From positions 1-12,377 of the forward strand of contig JAOZOH010000084.1 of assembly GCA_029933365.1 (NCBI GenBank): a stretch of DNA of 12,377 bases. The letters run 5' to 3'. Shown piece after piece: positions 7,353 through 12,377 of the stretch. Position 1 is the first letter of the stretch, and each line of letters begins with the position of its first letter. Made by a program: the position numbers and the translations under genes. This DNA is from Desulfuromusa sp. GTDB lineage: Bacteria > Desulfobacterota > Desulfuromonadia > Desulfuromonadales > Geopsychrobacteraceae. The notes beneath the pieces are model-generated. The model was not told the DNA's origin. It did not search any database and was given only the letters and a program-made list of their open reading frames with translations.

Positions 7353-7382
7353 ATCTTATTCTTTTTTGCGAGTGCATCATAT

Positions 7383-7426
7383 ACTGACTTCCGATTGTCG
7401 TGTCTGGGGACAAACCTGAGGTCAGT
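7383..7426. repeat. Small nested hairpin upstream of the M23 gene promoter
   Basis: Outer arms ACTGACTT (7383-7390) and AGGTCAGT (7419-7426) match at 7 of 8 positions. Inner arms TTGTC (7395-7399) and GACAA (7409-7413) are perfect. It sits about 80 bases upstream of the proposed promoter, outside any gene. It may be a regulatory site, a terminator remnant or chance. Confidence 0.35.
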
Positions 7427-7503
7427 CCTCTTGAAGTGTTATGGGTGAGAAATCATTCTATCCCCAAGATAAAGATCTGGCAATGAGGAAAAAAACAGGT
7501 TAC

Positions 7504-7533
7504 TGGACAGCTGAAAGGGATAAATGTTATAAA
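7504..7533 (+). promoter_or_regulatory. Sigma70-like promoter for the M23-aldolase-TPR-acpH-CAAX unit
   Basis: TGGACA (7504-7509) and TATAAA (7528-7533, continuing AAT) are separated by 18 bases. The -10 resembles the consensus TATAAT and the -35 matches TTGACA at five of six positions. The start of the M23 gene is 54 bases further on, giving an ordinary leader. It is the only good promoter seen before the five co-oriented genes. Confidence 0.5.
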
Positions 7534-7587
7534 ATATCAATTAACGGAGTGATCTTTAAATTTTACTAATTATATGCAGGTGTATCA

Positions 7588-8934
7588 ATGAGCTTACAAC
7601 AGGATTTTCAGCCACCCCGTGGTTCAGCTAACCCGCTTGAGCACAGGTTTAAAAAAGGTAAAGTGGTTGCATTGGCTGCTCTGGTTTTATTTGGCGGGAT
7701 TGGTTTATTACTTCTGAGCGGTGGCTCCAGCTCCGAGTTGGAAGCTCGAGAAACCCCCGTTGAGGTGAGTGTTCCTGTCGCCCCACCTGTACCACCTGAG
7801 CCGGTACGAGAGGTGATTAAAAATATTGTTCCAGCTGGGTCTTCTATCACCGCTCTTTTGGGTGATTATTTTACCGCTCAGGAAATTTATAATCTGAATC
7901 TACAAAGTCGAGATATCTTTCCATTTACCAAGATTTGCGCAGGCCATCCTTATCGAATTTGTATGCTCGACGGGCAATTCAGCTCTTTTATTTATGAAAT
8001 TGATGCTGAAAAGCAATTAGTTATCAGTCGTGATGCCGAGCAAATCAACATGGAGCGCCGGCCGATCCTCTATGACGTGACGACTGAATTGGTTCAGGGA
8101 ATCATAAAATCAAGCCTGTTTGAAGCTGTTGCTGAAATTGGTGAAGAACCGGAACTGGCTTTTGTGCTAGCTGACATTTTTGGCTGGGATATTAATTTTA
8201 TCCTTGATCTGCGCGTGGGTGACAATTTTCAGGTGTTAGTGGAAAAACGTTTCCGGGAAGGGCAACCTGCTGGTTACGGAAAAGTTCTGGCCGCTGAATT
8301 TGAGAATCAAAATGAAGTGTTTACGGCTATTCGTTTTAAGGAAGGGGACCAAAAAGTCTCCTTTTATAATCAGAAGGGTGAAAATATGCGTAAAGCCTTT
8401 CTTAAGGCGCCCCTCTCATTTACCCGAATCTCTTCCGGTTATTCGATGCGGCGGTTACACCCCATTACCAAGGTTTACAAACCTCATCCTGCAATTGATT
8501 ATGCTGCTCCAACGGGGACTCCGGTTAAAGCTATTGGAGATGGTACGATTATTGGCAAGGGTTACGGTAAGGGGAACGGAAACTATCTTAAAATACGCCA
8601 TAATAATGGCTATGTGAGCATGTATCTTCACCTGCGCGGGTTTGCTAAAAAAATAGCAAAAGGTCGGCGGGTCAACCAGGGACAAGTGATTGCTTATGTT
8701 GGCAGTACTGGAATGTCAACCGGCCCCCATCTTGATTTCCGTATGACCAGACATGGTAAGTCGATCAATCCACTCAAACTAAAGGCTCCGGCAGCAAAAT
8801 CTATCAGTAAAGGGCACCTGACTGAATTTCAAACTCTGGCTGCTCCGTTGATAGCCCGTTTAGATGAAAGCCGTGCCAAAACTCATGTCGCAAAACTTGA
8901 TCTGTTCCCAGCTTCTTCAATAACAAAATACTGA
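7588..8934 (+). CDS. Membrane-anchored M23 family peptidase (MepM-like layout)
   Basis: Predicted periplasmic peptidoglycan endopeptidase, or a regulatory pseudo-enzyme, of 448 residues. Residues 1-24 are cytoplasmic and basic. Residues 25-45 (VVALAALVLFGGIGLLLLSG) form one membrane anchor. A Pro/Val-rich linker (57-73) follows, then an OapA/LysM-like segment (about 79-140; IVPAGSSITALL) and a connecting domain. The M23 domain occupies about 283-405. Expected metal ligands His300 and Asp304 (HPAIDYAAP) and catalytic-type His348 (MYLHL) and His381 are present. The second His of the HxH zinc motif is replaced by Asp383 (GPHLDFR). Asp can bind zinc, so activity is not excluded. The start ATG has GCAGG seven bases upstream. 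It is the first gene of a five-gene plus-strand run. Architecture resembles E. coli MepM, which opens cross-links during wall growth. Confidence 0.85.
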   Translation: MSLQQDFQPPRGSANPLEHRFKKGKVVALAALVLFGGIGLLLLSGGSSSELEARETPVEVSVPVAPPVPPEPVREVIKNIVPAGSSITALLGDYFTAQEIYNLNLQSRDIFPFTKICAGHPYRICMLDGQFSSFIYEIDAEKQLVISRDAEQINMERRPILYDVTTELVQGIIKSSLFEAVAEIGEEPELAFVLADIFGWDINFILDLRVGDNFQVLVEKRFREGQPAGYGKVLAAEFENQNEVFTAIRFKEGDQKVSFYNQKGENMRKAFLKAPLSFTRISSGYSMRRLHPITKVYKPHPAIDYAAPTGTPVKAIGDGTIIGKGYGKGNGNYLKIRHNNGYVSMYLHLRGFAKKIAKGRRVNQGQVIAYVGSTGMSTGPHLDFRMTRHGKSINPLKLKAPAAKSISKGHLTEFQTLAAPLIARLDESRAKTHVAKLDLFPASSITKY

Positions 8935-8991
8935 GTAAAGCAGAGGGAATAAAAAATTGTTGAAAAGTAATGGCGCTGCCAGGAGATTGTC

Positions 8992-9636
8992 ATGCTGATG
9001 TTACAACAGCGTCAACAGATCGTAGATTATGGTTTGAAAATGATCCGATCTGGTTTGACCACCGGCAGTGGGGGGAATTTGAGTATCCTCTCTGCCAAGG
9101 ATGATTTGATTGCCATAAGCCCCAGCGGCATTGATTATGCTGATGTTACTGTAGCGGATGTTGTTGTGGTTGATCGAACGGGACGAAGGGTTGAAGGTGA
9201 GCGTAAACCTTCCAGTGAATTGGGTTTTCATCTGGCTCTCTACACGGCACGAAGCGACATTGCGGCGGTGGTCCACACCCACTCGGTCTATGCGACAACG
9301 CTGGCCTGCCTCCATTGGGAACTCCCGGCCGTTCATTATTTGGTTGCCTTTTCGGGGGATAAAGTTCCTCTGGCTCCTTATGCTACCTTTGGCAGTGACG
9401 CATTAGCTGACAATATAATTGCCAGTATTGGTAATTATAATGCTGTGTTGCTGGCTAATCATGGCTTGGTGGCTGTTGGCAAGGATCTGAAAAGTGGCTT
9501 CAATGTGGCTGAGGAGATTGAGCTGGTTGCCAGAATCTATTATCAGGCCAAATCGCTCGGCCAACCTGTGCTGGTGAATGCTGAAGAGATGGCGCGGGTC
9601 ACAGCTAAATTTGCAAGTTATGGTCAACAGGATTGA
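8992..9636 (+). CDS. Class II aldolase/adducin family protein, FucA-like
   Basis: Cytoplasmic zinc enzyme of 214 residues, the size of L-fuculose-1-phosphate aldolase, which splits the sugar phosphate into dihydroxyacetone phosphate and lactaldehyde. The key positions nearly superimpose on FucA: Glu76 (SSELGFH), His95 and His97 (HTHS), and His157 (ANHG), compared with Glu73, His92, His94 and His155. GSGGNLS (25-31) forms part of the phosphate-binding region. AGGAGA at 8981-8986, five bases before ATG 8992, supports the start; a second ATG at 8998 is less well placed. No fucose or rhamnose pathway genes are nearby, so the physiological substrate is unknown. Ribulose-5-phosphate epimerase, methylthioribulose-phosphate dehydratase and related activities share this fold, so the call stays at family level. 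Confidence 0.87.
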   Translation: MLMLQQRQQIVDYGLKMIRSGLTTGSGGNLSILSAKDDLIAISPSGIDYADVTVADVVVVDRTGRRVEGERKPSSELGFHLALYTARSDIAAVVHTHSVYATTLACLHWELPAVHYLVAFSGDKVPLAPYATFGSDALADNIIASIGNYNAVLLANHGLVAVGKDLKSGFNVAEEIELVARIYYQAKSLGQPVLVNAEEMARVTAKFASYGQQD

Positions 9637-9664
9637 TTGTTTAAATGAAAAGTCAGGAGATAGT

Positions 9665-10783
9665 GTGAATCAGCCGGCAAATGAAAATATCCCGAACAAT
9701 AATCAGCAACAACCCTCAGTGATTGATCTTTCCAAGAAGGCGCGGCAGAAACTCCGATCCCGACAGTATGCCGAGGCACAAGAGCTGTTTCGTGCCGGAC
9801 TTGAACGGGAACCGGAAAATCCTTATCTGTTGTCGGGGATGGGAGATGCTTGCCGCGAAACGGGCGATTTTTCTGAGGCTGAGAGCTGCTACCGTCTCCT
9901 CTTGGATGTGGATAAGAATAATCTATTTGCGCTTCGTGGTCTGGGTGATGTGTGCAAAAAATTAAATCGTCACCAGGAAGCAATTAAATTGTGGGACCGA
10001 TACCTTATATTGAGACCACAGGATAAATTTGTTATGACCCGGATTGCTGACAGCTGCAAGGTTCTGCAGCAGTTTGAGCGGGCAGAACAGGCTTATCAAC
10101 AAATTCTGAAAATTGCCCCGAGTGATCGCTTTGCTTTGACTGGTCTGGCTGATCTTCAGCATCGTCTGGGTAAAGATGAAGAGGCGATTGAAACGTACGA
10201 AAAAGTTCTCAAATTTGATAAGAATGAACTCCATATTCTTACCATCATCGGTAAACTCTGTTGGCGGATTTCCAATTTTGAACGGGCAGAAAGATATTTT
10301 AGCCGGGCACTTCTGGTTGATCCTAATAACCCCTATGCTCTTTACGGGCTTGGTAACTGTTATCGCTGGTACCGGCAATATGATAAGGCGCTTGAAATCT
10401 GGCAGAAAATCTTGCCCCATTCGGAGGGCACTCAAGCTCTTCATACCCGGATGGGAGATGCCTATTATCACCTTGGTCAGGTAACCGAGGCCGAAAACAG
10501 TTATCACAAATCACTTGAGTTTGGCGAAGATCTGTTTGCTACCGCCGCTCTGGTTTGTCTCTGTAGTGAGCGCAAGGACTGGAAAAATGGAGCCCATTTT
10601 TTCTGGCTGTTAGCAGATTCTGGCACAGATGCGCCAAACCAGATTGAGGTGCTGATAAAACGCTTTATCCGTTCCGGGCAGCGGCAATCCATGCTGGAAC
10701 TGTTTCGCCATGTCTTGTCAGTTGGTGGCGATAACCAGGCGGTTTTGGTTGAGTTGGAAAATCAGCTCAAGCGGCTGGCTTAA
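9665..10783 (+). CDS. Tetratricopeptide-repeat protein
   Basis: A 372-residue soluble protein built almost wholly from TPR helices. After a 20-residue Asn/Gln-rich N-terminus, about eight 34-residue repeats can be read (roughly 20-53, 54-87, 88-121, 122-155, 156-189, 190-223, 224-256, 257-290), with the usual spaced A/G, Y/F and P positions (for example ENPYLLSGMGDACRETGDFS). Residues 291-372 continue as helices with degenerate repeats. No signal peptide or membrane segment is seen, so it probably acts in the cytoplasm as a protein-binding scaffold. The start is GTG 9665-9667, with AGGAGA at 9655-9660. An earlier in-frame start at 9578 would run deep into the aldolase gene and lacks support. 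Gap to the aldolase is 28 bases and to acpH 14 bases, consistent with one mRNA. The binding partner is unknown. Confidence 0.87.
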   Translation: MNQPANENIPNNNQQQPSVIDLSKKARQKLRSRQYAEAQELFRAGLEREPENPYLLSGMGDACRETGDFSEAESCYRLLLDVDKNNLFALRGLGDVCKKLNRHQEAIKLWDRYLILRPQDKFVMTRIADSCKVLQQFERAEQAYQQILKIAPSDRFALTGLADLQHRLGKDEEAIETYEKVLKFDKNELHILTIIGKLCWRISNFERAERYFSRALLVDPNNPYALYGLGNCYRWYRQYDKALEIWQKILPHSEGTQALHTRMGDAYYHLGQVTEAENSYHKSLEFGEDLFATAALVCLCSERKDWKNGAHFFWLLADSGTDAPNQIEVLIKRFIRSGQRQSMLELFRHVLSVGGDNQAVLVELENQLKRLA

Positions 10784-10797
10784 TCCAATCACCGGCA

Positions 10798-11382
10798 ATG
10801 AATTACTTGGCTCATCTTTATTTTTCCGAACCAAATCCACTCGCCTGGTCGGGCTCGCTTATGGGGGATTTTGTCAAGGGGGCCGTCCCTGCAACATTTC
10901 CTGAAGAATTATCCAGACATTTGAAACTGCATCGTCATATCGATAGCTTAACCCAGCAGAGCGAGATATTTCAGACCAGTAGGCGGCGCTTGGATCCCCG
11001 CTTTCGCTACGCTCGGAGTGTCCTGGTTGATGTGTTTTATGATCACTTTCTGGCCTGTCGCTGGGAAGAGTATTCCAATCAACCACTTGCCGATTTTTCG
11101 CAAGATGTTTATCGTGGTTTACAATCCTGTTACGATCTGCTCAGTCCTGGGTTGCAGCAGCAATTGCCACGCATGATCGAGTATGACTGGCTGACTGCTT
11201 ACCGTCAGCCAGATATTATTCAGAGAGTTCTACAGCGTCTGGAAGAGAGGCTTAAGCATAAAATTCCATTAGCCGCCGGGTTTTCGCAATTGGAACTGTG
11301 GCGTACTGATCTGGAAAATGATTTTGGCGATTTTATGACGGAAGCGCAGCAGGAAACAATCGCGTGGAAAAAAATCCATTGA
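10798..11382 (+). CDS. acpH: Acyl-carrier-protein phosphodiesterase (AcpH family)
   Basis: Removes the 4'-phosphopantetheine arm from holo-ACP, giving apo-ACP, in the cytoplasm; it acts in prosthetic-group turnover of fatty-acid synthesis. The 194-residue length and N-terminus MNYLAHLYFS are characteristic of the family. Conserved acidic/His clusters typical of this HD-like fold are present: SLMGDFVKG (Asp24), HRHIDSLT (His45, His47, Asp49) and DVFYDHFLA (Asp78, Asp82, His83). No strong Shine-Dalgarno sequence precedes ATG 10798; the TPR gene stops only 14 bases before, so translational coupling is likely. Placement just before a CAAX-type membrane protease does not reveal a dedicated ACP partner, since no acpP or acpS gene is in the window. 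The DUF479 family contains members with untested activity, so specificity rests on similarity. Confidence 0.88.
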   Translation: MNYLAHLYFSEPNPLAWSGSLMGDFVKGAVPATFPEELSRHLKLHRHIDSLTQQSEIFQTSRRRLDPRFRYARSVLVDVFYDHFLACRWEEYSNQPLADFSQDVYRGLQSCYDLLSPGLQQQLPRMIEYDWLTAYRQPDIIQRVLQRLEERLKHKIPLAAGFSQLELWRTDLENDFGDFMTEAQQETIAWKKIH

Positions 11383-11408
11383 TATTGTTTATTCTTGGAG
11401 GGATTTAG

Positions 11409-12095
11409 ATGAGTAAAACAGGTTGGGTCAGAATTATTCCTTTTGCCATTTTTATGCTTTTTATCGGGTTAAAGGAAGTCCTGGAGTGGGTGGTGGTCAA
11501 AGGATGGCTGGATTTGTCTGCTGAACAGATGCTGTACTTCTACCCGATCAAGACGCTGCTGGTCGTAGGTTTGTTAATCTACCTATGGGGACAGTATGAC
11601 GAGTTGCACTTCGCTGATTTCAAAAACTATACTCACACCATAGTGAGTCTGCTGCTTGGTCTGCTGGTCTTTGCCCTGTGGATCAATATGGATTGGGGGT
11701 TTTTTACCTTCGGCGAAAGTAAAGGGTTCGATCCATTTTTGATCGACAATGCTAACACCCGTAATTTACTGATCTTTTCCCGTATCTTTGGTGCCGCGCT
11801 GGTGGTACCGATTATGGAAGAACTGTTCTGGCGTTCATTTATGTTACGCTATGTTATCACTGCTGATTTCACCACTGTACGGATTGGGACCTACACTCTC
11901 ACCTCCTTTTTGATCTGCTCGGTTCTGTTTGGTCTTGAGCATAATTTACTGCTGGCAGGAATTATGGCAGGAGCTTGCTATAGTTTGCTCCTTTACTGGA
12001 CTAAAAGTATTTATCAGTGCATCCTTGCTCATGCAGTGACCAATCTAGTGCTGGGGTTATATGTTTTACAGACCGGGTACTGGCAGTTCTGGTGA
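11409..12095 (+). CDS. CAAX/CPBP-type intramembrane protease homologue (PEP-CTERM-associated kind)
   Basis: Multi-pass membrane protein of 228 residues related to CAAX prenyl endopeptidases. The ABI/CPBP signature is complete: EELFWR (Glu137, Glu138, Arg142), FGLEH (Phe174-His178) and HAVTN (His208, Asn212), which line the intramembrane metal site in the family. Hydrophobic spans are near 9-26, 44-60, 77-95, 119-136, 162-177, 181-197 and 204-220. The run VVPIMEELFWRSFMLR and the end LVLGLYVLQTGYWQFW strongly resemble the 'CAAX prenyl protease-related' group often found beside exosortase/PEP-CTERM genes. No exosortase is in the window. GGAGGG (11397-11402), six bases before ATG, is a strong ribosome site. 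It is the last gene of the five-gene run. Substrate unknown; bacteria lack prenylated CAAX proteins, so another target is expected. Confidence 0.88.
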   Translation: MSKTGWVRIIPFAIFMLFIGLKEVLEWVVVKGWLDLSAEQMLYFYPIKTLLVVGLLIYLWGQYDELHFADFKNYTHTIVSLLLGLLVFALWINMDWGFFTFGESKGFDPFLIDNANTRNLLIFSRIFGAALVVPIMEELFWRSFMLRYVITADFTTVRIGTYTLTSFLICSVLFGLEHNLLLAGIMAGACYSLLLYWTKSIYQCILAHAVTNLVLGLYVLQTGYWQFW

Positions 12096-12274
12096 TCAGT
12101 TAATAATAAAATCTGGTTATCCACTTGACTCAAGCTGCCCTGATTGGCCGGTTGTAAAATATAATCTGAATCCTCTTTTGCCACAGACACACGCGGTCAA
12201 CTGCAGGACAAAAGCACAATCTTTTTTTTCGCACAGAGGCACAAAACCACGAAGATAAATAAAATTACGGTTCT

Positions 12275-12295
12275 ATCCACCAAACAAAGGTGGAT
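12275..12295. repeat. Perfect 7-base-pair hairpin upstream of the truncated gene
   Basis: ATCCACC (12275-12281) and GGTGGAT (12289-12295) flank a seven-base AAACAAA loop. No T tract follows, so it is not a standard terminator. Its place, about 27 bases before the second hairpin, suggests it may be part of the same leader or of an element terminus. Confidence 0.5.
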
Positions 12296-12322
12296 GTGAC
12301 ATAGTTTGACACACTGGTATGA

Positions 12323-12350
12323 GAACATAGCTCCAAAAGGAGGTATGTTC
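12323..12350 (+). promoter_or_regulatory. Hairpin burying the Shine-Dalgarno site of the next gene
   Basis: GAACATAGCTCC (12323-12334), an AAAA loop, then GGAGGTATGTTC (12339-12350) form a 12-base-pair stem with a single mismatch. The Shine-Dalgarno GGAGG (12339-12343) lies inside the stem, and the stem ends on the base before ATG 12351. In RNA this would block ribosome access unless the hairpin is melted or never forms. Similar masking is known for some insertion-sequence transposase genes. Confidence 0.65.
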
Positions 12351-12377
12351 ATGAATCTCAATCAGTTTCGCAATATG
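12351..12377 (+). CDS. Start of an unidentified gene (runs off the window)
   Basis: Nine codons are visible (MNLNQFRNM) after the very strong ribosome site AAAAGGAGG, which ends seven bases before ATG. The short peptide does not identify a family. The masking hairpin directly upstream and the flanking repeat-like DNA make a transposase one possibility, but a regulated host gene is equally allowed. Confidence 0.5.

Larger units (their letters stand above)
7180..7587. other. Divergent intergenic region, 408 bases
   Basis: The region lies between the divergent M20 peptidase and M23 peptidase genes. Its left part holds the nested palindromic repeat 7232-7352. The middle holds a smaller nested hairpin at 7383-7426. 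The right part is AT-rich and carries a sigma70-like promoter for the M23 gene (7504-7533) and its ribosome site (GCAGG, 7576-7580, seven bases before ATG). No convincing reading frame was seen; the overlapping open frame 6836-7312 is antisense to the peptidase. Confidence 0.65.
12096..12350. other. Extragenic DNA with repeat-like sequence and two hairpins
   Basis: The first ~75 bases after the CAAX protease stop are AT-rich, with a TATAAT at 12160-12165 but no -35 at proper spacing. From about 12179 to 12256 the sequence is CACAGA/CACGAAG-rich (CCACAGACACAC, CGCACAGAGGCAC), like the low-complexity intergenic repeats of Geobacter relatives; this is by memory. Two hairpins follow: ATCCACC/GGTGGAT (12275-12281 and 12289-12295) and the ribosome-site hairpin described separately. 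The open frame 12061-12258 has no ribosome site and is not called. Confidence 0.5.

Noticed and set aside
9578..9664. Early start for the TPR protein inside the aldolase gene
   Set aside because: GTG 9665 has a proper AGGAGA site, while the earlier ATG has none and would overlap the aldolase by 59 bases.
9962..10507. Minus-strand 181-residue open frame
   Set aside because: Shadow of the TPR gene, whose repeat pattern clearly identifies the coding strand.
12061..12258. 65-residue open frame after the CAAX protease
   Set aside because: Starts inside the protease gene, crosses repeat-like DNA and has no ribosome site.
12306..12324. TTGACA followed by TATGAG as a promoter for the truncated gene
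   Set aside because: The spacer is only seven bases, far too short for sigma70.

Overview
The window looks like ordinary chromosome from a Desulfuromonadales/Geobacter-like member of the former Deltaproteobacteria. This is inferred from moderate GC by eye, the protein types (two-subunit peptide ABC ATPases, PepT-like M20 peptidase, a PEP-CTERM-type CAAX protease homologue) and the many extragenic repeats rich in 'GCAAAAA' and 'AAAGAAA' that I associate with that group. No rRNA, tRNA, CRISPR or complete mobile element was seen. Species-level assignment is not possible from the sequence alone.

Left part (1-7179): the window opens inside a pyruvate carboxylase gene (C-terminal part, biotin site intact). 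A 400-base gap made of hairpin-forming repetitive DNA follows. Next come two minus-strand ATPase genes of an oligo/dipeptide ABC importer (dppD/oppD type, then dppF/oppF type). A divergent PHP-family phosphoesterase (TrpH/RNase AM-like) reads rightward. A minus-strand pair encodes a PepT-like M20 peptidase and a PLP-dependent class I/II aminotransferase. The convergent ends of the PHP gene and the aminotransferase flank a 72-base near-perfect inverted repeat. Peptide uptake, peptide cleavage and transamination form a plausible amino-acid-use theme, with pyruvate carboxylase replenishing oxaloacetate, but this is inference from proximity.

Right part (7588-12095): five plus-strand genes with gaps of 57, 28, 14 and 26 bases look like one transcription unit behind a sigma70-like promoter near 7504-7533. 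They encode a membrane-anchored M23 endopeptidase-like protein with an unusual HxD zinc motif, a FucA-like class II aldolase, a protein made almost wholly of TPR repeats, acyl-carrier-protein phosphodiesterase, and a CAAX/CPBP membrane protease homologue of the type linked to PEP-CTERM systems. Envelope and lipid-carrier functions dominate, but I cannot show that they form one pathway.

Right edge (12096-12377): extragenic repeat-like DNA, then two hairpins, then the first nine codons of a gene with a strong Shine-Dalgarno sequence. That Shine-Dalgarno sequence is buried in a 12-base-pair stem. This arrangement recalls transposase genes of insertion sequences, but the gene runs out of the window. 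I did not find a clear, self-contained new biological system. The most notable signals are this RBS-masking hairpin, the inverted repeat at 4761-4832, the nested repeat at 7232-7352, and the M23 metal-ligand change.
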